Shown here: in pieces, positions 1 to 5,824 of the stretch
How the letters are laid out: each line of letters starts with the position of its first letter
Numbering within the stretch: position 1 is the first letter of the stretch
NCBI GenBank assembly: GCA_016840245.1
Contig: JAEOST010000223.1
Span: forward strand, 1-7,961
Source: Candidatus Thorarchaeota archaeon
GTDB taxonomy: Archaea > Asgardarchaeota > Thorarchaeia > Thorarchaeales > Thorarchaeaceae
DNA: 7,961 bases
Direction: 5' to 3'
The notes under the pieces: model-generated
What the model was told of the DNA's origin: nothing
Databases searched by the model: none
Seen by the model: the letters and a program-made list of their open reading frames with translations, nothing else
Made by a program: the position numbers and the translations under genes

Positions 1-242
1 TAGATTGGCTCTTTTCTGATATATTTGGCAATTATCTCTGCAGTTTCTGATGCTCTGAGTAAGTCGCTCGAGAACAAAGTATAATCAAGTTCCTTAAGTA
101 AAAATTGAAGACTCTTGGCCACTGCATTCGCTTGAGCAATACCCCTGTCAGTAAGACGAGTATCGGTCCATCCTCCAGTCATATCTTCAACCAGATGTCT
201 TGACTCTCCATGGCGAATGAGAATTAATTCTTCTACTACCAC
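1..242 (-). CDS. Histidine phosphatase (phosphoglycerate mutase-like) superfamily protein, N-terminal part
   Basis: Only the first 80 residues are inside the window; the gene runs off the left edge. The N-terminus (VVVEELILIRHGES) carries the RHG signature of histidine phosphatases, with R10, H11 (the phospho-accepting histidine in this family), G12 and E13. Near residues 58-68, SSDLLRASETA matches the second conserved block, with R63 as the likely phosphate-contacting arginine. The segment GGWTDTRLTDRG (23-34) is also typical. The distal catalytic histidine lies outside the window. The frame is closed by TAG four codons upstream of the GTG at 242, so GTG is the only sensible start; the nearby GGAAAG lies too close to be a good Shine-Dalgarno. 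The substrate cannot be told: family members act on sugar phosphates, nucleotides or phosphoproteins. The gene is divergent from the aminotransferase and shares its upstream spacer. Confidence 0.9.
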   Translation of the reverse strand, partial: MVVEELILIRHGESRHLVEDMTGGWTDTRLTDRGIAQANAVAKSLQFLLKELDYTLFSSDLLRASETAEIIAKYIRKEPI

Positions 243-396
243 TTTCCAAACCTAGATCTTCAAGTTGAATCCAAATTGATGAGTATTGGGATTTGAGCAT
301 CGCTAGTTTTGACTTCCTTTTCTAATCCCTCTTCACATTCCGTGGGATTACTGTGTGGCACGACTTTGGAAATAGGTGCAGATGCAACTTTATCAG

Positions 397-410
397 GTAC
401 ACAAGTGTAC
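397..410. promoter_or_regulatory. Operator-like inverted repeat, copy 1 (GTACA-N4-TGTAC)
   Basis: The sequence reads GTACA-CAAG-TGTAC, and the symmetry extends into the spacer as GTACAC-AA-GTGTAC. It shares half-sites and spacer length with the copy at 480-499. The two copies start 86 bp apart, close to eight helical turns, which would put them on nearly the same DNA face. This is the form expected for a dimeric helix-turn-helix regulator. The regulator is not in the window. Confidence 0.5.
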
Positions 411-479
411 ATTGAGGTCTCAATACGGTCTGAGGGAAAAGAAACAGATAAAGGGGAATCTCAACTAGATTTCGTGTGT

Positions 480-499
480 CATGTACAGATTTGTACATG
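480..499. promoter_or_regulatory. Operator-like inverted repeat, copy 2 (CATGTACA-N4-TGTACATG)
   Basis: This is a perfect 8-bp inverted repeat around the 4-nt spacer GATT, containing the same GTACA-N4-TGTAC core as the copy at 397-410. It ends 49 nt before the aminotransferase ATG and directly abuts the CCCTTTAG element at 501-508, that is, the position of the BRE/TATA region in an archaeal promoter. A protein bound here could block or recruit the basal factors TFB/TBP. The palindrome is seen directly; the regulatory role is inferred. Confidence 0.55.
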
Positions 500-500
500 G

Positions 501-508
501 CCCTTTAG
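501..508 (+). promoter_or_regulatory. Possible TATA-like promoter element for the aminotransferase gene
   Basis: CCCTTTAG is centred about 41 nt upstream of the ATG at 548. The much clearer TATA box at 6267-6272 sits at the same distance from its own start codon, which is the main support. It is a weak match to an archaeal TATA box. If used, transcription would start near 530 and leave a short leader that includes the Shine-Dalgarno at 535-541. Confidence 0.35.
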
Positions 509-534
509 TTTCGTATTCGGTAAACAGCCTCTTT

Positions 535-541
535 GGAAGGA
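535..541 (+). promoter_or_regulatory. Shine-Dalgarno site GGAAGGA
   Basis: This purine-rich site lies 6 nt before the ATG at 548. It decides the start: the in-frame TTG at 533 overlaps the site itself and would add only five residues. Confidence 0.75.
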
Positions 542-547
542 ATTCTT

Positions 548-1819
548 ATGACGAACAAGACTGGTTACGCGTTTGCGACCTGGACTGGTTTTATTGAAGA
601 GTCCCAGATTCGTGCACTCTTGAAATATAACGTAAAATACTACTTTGCCGGCGGAAAGCCTGGTATCATGCCCACTGATGTCTTTGCACAAATTATGGCT
701 GAGCTAAGTGATAAGTATAAGCAAGACTCCAAAATGGCCCTTGATGACCTCAATTATGGCCCTACTGGAGGACAACCATGGTTTCTGAAGACACTAGCTA
801 AACGTCTCCATGAGGTCCGTGATATTCCAATCGACTGTGAAAATGACTGGGAATGTGTGACGGTCACTAGTGGATCACAACAGGCACTATACGCCTTGTT
901 AGACACAATCATTGATCCAGGTGATGTCATTATCACTCCCTCTCCAGCTTACCTTGGGTTTATTGCTCCCGCGGTAAAGCTAGGAGCCAGATTAATCATT
1001 GTTCCCACAGATTTGGATGGTATAATTCCAGAGTATGTAGAGAAAGCAATTCATCTCTCTAAGATGAAATTTGGGAAAAACCCGGATATCCTATATGTGG
1101 TTCCTGATTCTGATAACCCGAAAGGCACAACAATCCCGGAGAAGAGAAGACGTGCACTCTTCGATATCTGTGAGAACCATGACGTTCTTCTCATAGAGGA
1201 CTCAGCGTACGCTGAGGTCCAGTTCAAGAAGAATCCCAAACCCATCAAGGTGTTTGACAAGGATAACACTCGAGTGGCCTATCTTGGAACTACAAGTAAG
1301 GAAGCGGCTGTTCTACGAGTCGGATACTCAGTTCTACCAGTAAACGTGAGAGAACAAGTTCTCAAGGCCAAAGGCTACTTAGATCTATGCACATCGGTAC
1401 TGATGCAACGGATTCTTGACGAATATTACCGGAAACACATCGATGATGCCCTGAAGAGGAGCATTCCTCTCTATCAACAGCGGTATGAAGCCATGGCTAA
1501 GGCAATGGATGAGTCATTCCCAGCAGGAGAGCGGACTCACCCCACAGGAGGATTCTTTGTCTGGTGGCAGAGTGACAATAAGGAGTTTCACAGTGGAAAG
1601 TTCATGGAATCTGTAGCCCTACCCAATGACCTTCTCTTTGTTCCAGGAGGGCCTTTCTATCCTCAGGTTGGATATAAACTGGCTAATGGCGGTAATGATC
1701 TTGTACCAAGTGTTCCAGAACACCACACTATGCGACTTGGATTCTCATACGCTGTTCCCGAAATAATCACTGAGGGTATAACCCTAATGGGTAAACTACT
1801 TACCAAGGAACTTGGCTGA
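548..1819 (+). CDS. PLP-dependent class I/II aminotransferase
   Basis: A 423-residue fold-type I aminotransferase. Visible landmarks in order: substrate-side loop FAGGKPG near 34-40; YGPTGGQPWFLKTLA, the usual 'Y-x-x-x-x-G' region; TSGSQQ (107-112) for PLP phosphate; PDSDNPKG (186-193), with N190 contacting the cofactor; EDSAY (217-221), with D218 pairing with the pyridine nitrogen and Y221 with its hydroxyl; TSK with K251 as the Schiff-base lysine; R257 of LRVGY; and R396 of MRLGFS for the substrate carboxylate. The nearest relatives by eye are the archaeal/LysN-like and MocR-type aminotransferases acting on 2-aminoadipate, aromatic or branched-chain amino acids; the donor and acceptor cannot be read from the sequence. 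Two oddities: NPTG reads NPKG, and the loop between K251 and R257 is one residue shorter than the common SKTLAPGLR. The start is ATG 548, with a good Shine-Dalgarno. The gene is convergent with the bshC-like gene (35-nt gap) and separately controlled, so a link to thiol synthesis is only positional. Confidence 0.93.
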   Translation: MTNKTGYAFATWTGFIEESQIRALLKYNVKYYFAGGKPGIMPTDVFAQIMAELSDKYKQDSKMALDDLNYGPTGGQPWFLKTLAKRLHEVRDIPIDCENDWECVTVTSGSQQALYALLDTIIDPGDVIITPSPAYLGFIAPAVKLGARLIIVPTDLDGIIPEYVEKAIHLSKMKFGKNPDILYVVPDSDNPKGTTIPEKRRRALFDICENHDVLLIEDSAYAEVQFKKNPKPIKVFDKDNTRVAYLGTTSKEAAVLRVGYSVLPVNVREQVLKAKGYLDLCTSVLMQRILDEYYRKHIDDALKRSIPLYQQRYEAMAKAMDESFPAGERTHPTGGFFVWWQSDNKEFHSGKFMESVALPNDLLFVPGGPFYPQVGYKLANGGNDLVPSVPEHHTMRLGFSYAVPEIITEGITLMGKLLTKELG

Positions 1820-1854
1820 TAGTCATCGTTCTAGTTGGACTCGTCCCCTACTAG

Positions 1855-3585
1855 CTATATCGAGAAATTGATGAACGTTGTACTTCCGTTCATCAATTCC
1901 GATACATAGGCCCTTAGATATGGCCCAAAGATATCGTGGAGTCCTGAGTTGAGAGCCCATTCTATCCAAGACCAAGACGATTCCTGTCCTAATTTTCCTT
2001 CAGTGAACTGCCCGAATGTCCAACTGAGGTAACGTTCTAACTCGAGTCGTGTTATTGGTAGTTCGTTCTCCTTCTTCCCCTCGGGGGTTTTCATCCTGTC
2101 TATTATCTCATTTAGAGTGCGATTTAGATCCTTGTGAGTATCCATAAGTAGAGATTCAAACTCATGAAGTGCAGAATTCATCTCATCATATCTGTTCTTT
2201 TTCCTGAAACGATTGACTTTGCCAGTTAGCTTGAACATCTCTGATTGGTGTAGGACTGGAATTTCCTTTTCTTTCAACGATTGGGCGAGTGACTCACTCC
2301 AAGGTGTATTGAAGTAGGCCCGTGGATACTTAACAAACATGGGAAATGGAATTGAGAGCGATTGCGCAATCGGGATGACCTGCGCATAATATGCAGTTTC
2401 TCCTGGACCTCCAACATGAGCTAACACTGGGAAACACATGTCGATGATCATCTGTCTAGTGTCAACCCTGGGTGATAGGAAGTCCTCAACAGATTCCAAG
2501 TCGGGCTTCGAGGAGGAGGTTTCCACCTCAAGCGTTTGTTTGCAAGATGGGCATTTTCCTGAGAGGAGTATGTTGCCCTCCTTTTCTTCGTAGCGTAGTT
2601 CAGTCCTGCTACGATTGCATTGTTCCTCAGGACACTCGTAATAAAATGGGACATACTCAGAAGAACGGGCACCTATGCCGGGATCATATCCATGTTCTTT
2701 GATATATGATGTACTCTCTGCATGGACTTTCAGAAATGTATCTCTGTTTTCCTTAGTTAGTAGAAATTCCATTCCTCTGACAAGCATACTCCGAATGAAT
2801 GGGGACGATGATGGTATCAATGGAATACCAAGATTCCCTTCAATATTCAGGACACGTCCAAGGATATGGAGGGTCCATTCGTCAAGGGTGGCAGATTTTA
2901 GATATGCCCACCGGATAATACTCAGGGCTTGTTCCAACCTCTCATCAAAAAGAGTCCTTGTATGTCCTTCAAGAATCTTGAATATTGGACTATAGCTTGA
3001 TCGAATAGATTCTTCGACTTCCTCGTACCAGTCATGGTATTTGGGAACCGGGATTTTAGAAACTGGAGAATACTCGTACCCCACTGGAACTGGTATGCTG
3101 ATGAGATTACCATCCTGTCCCATGATGGGGGTTCTGATGTTGGTTAACTCGGGTTGCACAATGTCATAGTCTGCTACAAAGAAGAATGGAGCAACGTCAT
3201 GACCTGAGCCTTGGGCCATTGCTGCCAATGCCGAGGCTGTAGCTGCTTTATTCAGGATGTAGCAAGGTCCACCAAGAGCAACAGCTTGATGCGCAGCCTC
3301 GATGCCACCGTTTTCCAATCGATTGATATTGAAATTCACTTTACTTGAGAGGGCTGAGATAGATTGGTTTGCTTCCCTTACCCCGTGTCTGAATTTATTG
3401 AAATGCGCCTCATCAAACCAACCTGTTTCTTGGTACTTCTTCATTAAAGCAGGTATCCGTTCTACAGCAGCTCCGAATGTCTTTGGAGGGTTGTTATAGA
3501 GTTTCTTGGCAAGTTCTATGCTGGTATCTCTCCAGATGAAATCTTGATAGACTGATGAAATACTTCGTTTCAATATCTCTCCCAC
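1855..3585 (-). CDS. bshC: BshC-family cysteine ligase (bacillithiol synthesis, last step) with zinc-ribbon-like insertion
   Basis: A protein of about 576 residues resembling BshC, which in bacteria adds cysteine to GlcN-malate. Two family blocks are clear. The first is residues 99-117, HQAVALGGPCYILNKAATA, matching the bacterial GQQxGLxxGPLYxxxK block, followed by PFFFVADYD (133-141) where bacteria have PvFWxxxEDHD. The second is LSPRVDTRQMIIDMCFPVLAHVGGPGETAYYAQ (370-402), the hallmark block with GGPGE at 392-396. A helical, charged stretch at 460-500 fits the family's C-terminal coiled coil. Oddities: C318/C323 and C345/C348 form a C-x4-C...C-x2-C zinc-ribbon-like insertion, and EDHD is replaced by ADYD (138-141). 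It is also somewhat longer than B. subtilis BshC (about 540). The gene starts 3 nt after the bshA stop, so the two are probably cotranscribed and translationally coupled. GTG 3585 is the longest start; TTG 3573, preceded by GGTGGGAGAG, is an alternative. Family membership is strong; cysteine as the substrate is inferred. Confidence 0.85.
   Translation of the reverse strand: MGEILKRSISSVYQDFIWRDTSIELAKKLYNNPPKTFGAAVERIPALMKKYQETGWFDEAHFNKFRHGVREANQSISALSSKVNFNINRLENGGIEAAHQAVALGGPCYILNKAATASALAAMAQGSGHDVAPFFFVADYDIVQPELTNIRTPIMGQDGNLISIPVPVGYEYSPVSKIPVPKYHDWYEEVEESIRSSYSPIFKILEGHTRTLFDERLEQALSIIRWAYLKSATLDEWTLHILGRVLNIEGNLGIPLIPSSSPFIRSMLVRGMEFLLTKENRDTFLKVHAESTSYIKEHGYDPGIGARSSEYVPFYYECPEEQCNRSRTELRYEEKEGNILLSGKCPSCKQTLEVETSSSKPDLESVEDFLSPRVDTRQMIIDMCFPVLAHVGGPGETAYYAQVIPIAQSLSIPFPMFVKYPRAYFNTPWSESLAQSLKEKEIPVLHQSEMFKLTGKVNRFRKKNRYDEMNSALHEFESLLMDTHKDLNRTLNEIIDRMKTPEGKKENELPITRLELERYLSWTFGQFTEGKLGQESSWSWIEWALNSGLHDIFGPYLRAYVSELMNGSTTFINFSI
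1866..1898. repeat. 12-bp perfect hairpin within the 3' end of the bshC-like gene
   Basis: AATTGATGAACG (1866-1877) and CGTTCATCAATT (1887-1898) are exact reverse complements around a 9-nt loop. The hairpin lies in the last codons of the bshC-like gene, 47 nt past the convergent aminotransferase stop. No T-run follows on either strand, so it is not a classical intrinsic terminator. It could limit read-through between the convergent genes, protect a 3' end, or be a bidirectional protein site. Confidence 0.6.
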
Positions 3586-3588
3586 CAG

Positions 3589-4752
3589 CTAGTTTGACAT
3601 TGCGTCCTCAAAGACCTTCTCGTACATTGGAACTACCTTCTCTATCGAGAACGAGTCAGTCACTCTCTTTCTACCGGATACTGCCATTCTCCTTCTGAGC
3701 TTGTCATCTTCAATTATCTCGATTACAGCTTGAGCGTACTCGTCCTCTTCATACCCCTCAGTTACAATTCCATCCTTACCCGGTCTCACAAGTTCCGGGA
3801 TTCCTCCTGCAGGAGTAGTGATGACAGGAAGACCACAGGACATCGATTCGAGTAATACTAGGGGCATCCCTTCAAGTGTTGAGTTCAGGAGAAACATATC
3901 AGCTGAACACATTATGTCTTGGATGTTGCTCTTGATACCTAGAAGGTGGACGTTATCACAGAGGTCTAAAGCTTCAATCCTTCTCTCTACATCTATTCTC
4001 GTTGGTCCGTCTCCGGCAATCACCAATTTGGTCTTGGGATAGTGGTCCACTACAATTCTCATAATCTCAATCAATTCAACCACTCGTTTGACTTTCCTGA
4101 AGTTTGACGCGTGGAGCAGGACTCTAACATCGGGGTCGATCTCTTTAGCTTCCTCATTCTTTCTTACTGAAACACAACCGCTCTCAACAATTAGTTTGAA
4201 ACCCGCTCTCGGAACGAAACTTTCGACATCAATGAAGTTGGGAATGACTGTTATATCCCGCTCAATACCTAGCTCATTCTGAGCCTTCTTCTTCAAGAAC
4301 TCAGAGACCGCTGTAACCCCATTGGCTTGCTCAACTGTGTGCTTCACCACAGGCATGTATGCAGGGTCAATTCCAAGTGTATGAACATCTGATCCATGCA
4401 GCGTGACAACATATGGTATCCCTGTTATCTCTCGAGCCATATATGCTGACATAGCATGGGGGATTGCGTAGTGTGAGTGAATGAGGTCAAGCTTCGAGTC
4501 TCTCGCTATCTTGATGATTTTGGATGATAATGCCATTGTGTAAGGAGGCCCTATATTTCGGAAGAGTGGATAGTCAAATGAATCAACTAAATCTACATAG
4601 ACTCCTGGCGTTTGTTCCCACATAAGTGAGAATGGTCTTTGATATGTGATGAAGTGTATAGTGTGCCCCTTGTTAGCCAGTTGCTGACCAAGTCTAGTTG
4701 CGAGATATCCTGAACCGCCGACTGAGGGATATAGGTTGACTCCGATTCGCAT
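3589..4752 (-). CDS. bshA: BshA: UDP-GlcNAc:L-malate N-acetylglucosaminyltransferase (GT4 family)
   Basis: A 387-residue GT-B glycosyltransferase of the GT4 family, first enzyme of bacillithiol synthesis in bacteria: UDP-GlcNAc + L-malate gives GlcNAc-malate. The match to Bacillus BshA is visible throughout: LYPSVGGSG (7-15), the nucleotide-side glycine loop; HFITYQRPF (33-41); DLIHSHYAIPHA (89-100); TLHGSDVHTLG (117-127); TAVSEFL (147-153); PNFID (171-175); SNFRKVKR (216-223), a near-diagnostic string with the UDP-phosphate-contacting R/K; GDGP (247-250); the E-x7-E pair E294...E302; and GGIPE (316-320). It is slightly longer than the Bacillus enzyme (about 377), mainly in the linker at about 180-210 between PNFID and SNFRK. 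It is expected to be cytoplasmic. ATG 4752 has a GGTGAG Shine-Dalgarno 4 nt upstream. It is the first gene of a two-gene operon with the bshC-like gene and divergent from the genes that include bshB. Glycogen-synthase or mannosyltransferase activity is the alternative but is unlikely given SNFRKVKR and the neighbours. Confidence 0.93.
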   Translation of the reverse strand: MRIGVNLYPSVGGSGYLATRLGQQLANKGHTIHFITYQRPFSLMWEQTPGVYVDLVDSFDYPLFRNIGPPYTMALSSKIIKIARDSKLDLIHSHYAIPHAMSAYMAREITGIPYVVTLHGSDVHTLGIDPAYMPVVKHTVEQANGVTAVSEFLKKKAQNELGIERDITVIPNFIDVESFVPRAGFKLIVESGCVSVRKNEEAKEIDPDVRVLLHASNFRKVKRVVELIEIMRIVVDHYPKTKLVIAGDGPTRIDVERRIEALDLCDNVHLLGIKSNIQDIMCSADMFLLNSTLEGMPLVLLESMSCGLPVITTPAGGIPELVRPGKDGIVTEGYEEDEYAQAVIEIIEDDKLRRRMAVSGRKRVTDSFSIEKVVPMYEKVFEDAMSN

Positions 4753-4877
4753 TCATCTCACCGTTTTCGAGAAATCCACGCCGTTCCCTTTAAGGCAAAT
4801 GGTCTGGGAAATGCTGTCGAAAATCATATTACACTTGAAATCAATATTGACTTAGAGTGAACTCAGAGGACAAATAG
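4753..4877. promoter_or_regulatory. Divergent promoter region between bshA and the membrane protein-bshB genes
   Basis: This 125-nt spacer serves both halves of the thiol cluster. For bshA, a TATA-like CCTTAAAGG (minus strand of 4788-4796) is centred 40 nt before the ATG. For the rightward genes, candidates are CATATTA (4825-4831) and CAATATTG (4842-4849). Shine-Dalgarno sites are GGTGAG (minus strand of 4757-4762) and AGAGGA (4865-4870). The inverted arms TTTTCGA (4764-4770) and TCGAAAA (4817-4823) flank the centre. Shared control of all cluster genes is plausible but inferred. Confidence 0.5.
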
Positions 4878-5093
4878 ATGCTAGTGGCTATGTTCGTGCT
4901 TTTTGTTGCAATAGTCCTGATAGCTATGGGACTGGAAGGAAAAGATCGTTTCTCTGCCTCGGAAAGGATTACTGCAGATACGGCAGCTGAAAGGCTCTAC
5001 CGCTCTAAGGTTGAAGGTCAAACATTCTTTGATGGTGAGTCTGAGTATTACACTGAAGCAATGTCCCGAGTAAAGACGATTGGTGGAGGATAA
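4878..5093 (+). CDS. Small single-pass membrane protein, function unknown
   Basis: A 71-residue protein I do not recognise. Residues 2-18 (LVAMFVLFVAIVLIAMG) form one strongly hydrophobic helix, either a signal anchor or a single membrane span; no cleavage site or lipobox cysteine is evident. The remaining roughly 50 residues are polar and mixed in charge: a predicted helix around 27-45 (SERITADTAAERLYRSKVEG), then an aromatic patch FFDGESEYY, and a GGG end. The ATG has a good Shine-Dalgarno (AGAGGA, 7-nt gap), which is the main evidence that it is a real gene. It sits directly after the divergent promoter and 46 nt before the bshB ATG, so it is likely cotranscribed with bshB. It could tether or regulate a partner at the membrane; nothing in the sequence shows a catalytic role. 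Confidence 0.65.
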   Translation: MLVAMFVLFVAIVLIAMGLEGKDRFSASERITADTAAERLYRSKVEGQTFFDGESEYYTEAMSRVKTIGGG

Positions 5094-5139
5094 TCCGTTT
5101 TGCCAAAACTTGATTAGATGGCAAATAGACCATAGACCC

Positions 5140-5808
5140 ATGACGGCCTCTAGAGATCAGTCAGTCCTTGTTGTAGTTGCTCATCCTGATGATGAGTGTC
5201 TTGGTGCTGGAGGTACTATCCGTAAACATGTAGACTTGGGTATTCCTGTTGACGTGCTATGTCTCACTGGAAGTACGGAACGAAATAAAGAACTCACTTC
5301 CGCCTGTGCTATCTTAGGAGTGAGAAAGGTATACTCCAATATACGAGATGCTTTTGCTGTTGATATCTCACTATCTTCTGAGATTGCTGATTCAATACTT
5401 GCTTCACGACCATCAATCGTTATTACTCATTCACCAACTGACTACAATCGGAACCACATCATGTGTGCAGGTATTGTGAGTGAAGCCGTTGAGTGGGCAT
5501 CACATGTCACAATGTACGAGAATGCACACAAGGTTGAACGTATCTATCATATGGAAGTCAACTCCCTTCTGGCAATACCAAATATCATGGTCAATGTAAC
5601 TGACACATACGAGACCGCGTTAAAGGCCTTAAGTGAACATAAAACTCAGACTCCAAAAGCTGATAGTTATTATATCAAACTCTATGAAGCACGGACAAGA
5701 CTACGTGGTGTACAAGCAGCTTGTGATCGGGCAGAAGCTTTCACTATAGAACTGCCTAAACATGTCGGACCCTTCTATCCTGAAAACAGTGTTGAATCTC
5801 TGTTGTAG
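5140..5808 (+). CDS. bshB: PIG-L family deacetylase, probable BshB (GlcNAc-malate deacetylase)
   Basis: A 222-residue LmbE/PIG-L zinc deacetylase. AHPDDE (14-19) supplies zinc ligands H15 and D18 and catalytic base D17; DYNRNH (101-106) supplies the third ligand, H106. GAGGTI (22-27) and CLTG (41-44) are standard family blocks, and the C-terminal RLRGVQAACDRAEAF (187-201) matches the usual RG...G...AEAF ending. The length suits bacterial BshB (about 235). In the pathway it removes acetate from GlcNAc-malate to give GlcN-malate; PIG-L proteins also act on other GlcNAc conjugates, so the specific role rests on bshA and the bshC-like gene next door. ATG 5140 is chosen because it places AHPDDE at residue 14 as in relatives. 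An in-frame GTG at 5080 would overlap the preceding gene, and no start has a strong Shine-Dalgarno, so coupling to the upstream gene is possible. The stop is 16 nt from that of the convergent 134-residue gene. Confidence 0.88.
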   Translation: MTASRDQSVLVVVAHPDDECLGAGGTIRKHVDLGIPVDVLCLTGSTERNKELTSACAILGVRKVYSNIRDAFAVDISLSSEIADSILASRPSIVITHSPTDYNRNHIMCAGIVSEAVEWASHVTMYENAHKVERIYHMEVNSLLAIPNIMVNVTDTYETALKALSEHKTQTPKADSYYIKLYEARTRLRGVQAACDRAEAFTIELPKHVGPFYPENSVESLL

Positions 5809-5824
5809 CGTGTCAAGCTGAAGA

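Larger units (their letters stand above)
243..547. promoter_or_regulatory. Divergent non-coding control region
   Basis: This spacer of about 300 nt separates the leftward phosphatase gene from the rightward aminotransferase gene. I see no convincing protein or RNA gene in it. It holds two inverted repeats of the same design (397-410 and 480-499), a TATA-like CCCTTTAG at 501-508 and a Shine-Dalgarno at 535-541, all oriented sensibly for the aminotransferase gene. The long spacer and the paired palindromes suggest regulated transcription, which is inference. Confidence 0.6.

Noticed and set aside
243..547. Possible tRNA or other structured RNA in the long spacer.
   Set aside because: No GTTCGAATC-type B box, acceptor stem or extended helical structure was found; the only pairings are the short operator-like palindromes.
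309..551. An 80-residue plus-strand reading frame whose stop overlaps the aminotransferase ATG (ATGA).
   Set aside because: It has no ATG start and no clear Shine-Dalgarno, its product looks like no protein I know, and it runs through both palindromes and the presumed promoter. The ATGA overlap is probably chance.
1201..1216. A perfect 16-bp palindrome (CTCAGCGTACGCTGAG).
   Set aside because: It lies inside the codons for the conserved EDSAYAE region of the aminotransferase, so protein constraint explains it; a single such palindrome in 8 kb is not far from chance.
2448..3113. Several 60-106-residue reading frames on both strands overlapping the bshC-like gene.
   Set aside because: They lie wholly inside a gene with strong family similarity, lack initiation signals and encode nothing recognisable; they are frame shadows.
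5080..5139. A longer BshB starting at GTG 5080.
   Set aside because: It would overlap the preceding small gene and add about 20 residues ahead of AHPDDE that relatives do not have; the ATG at 5140 fits the family better.
5809..5824. A terminator between bshB and the convergent coiled-coil gene.
   Set aside because: The 16-nt gap holds no hairpin and no T-run.
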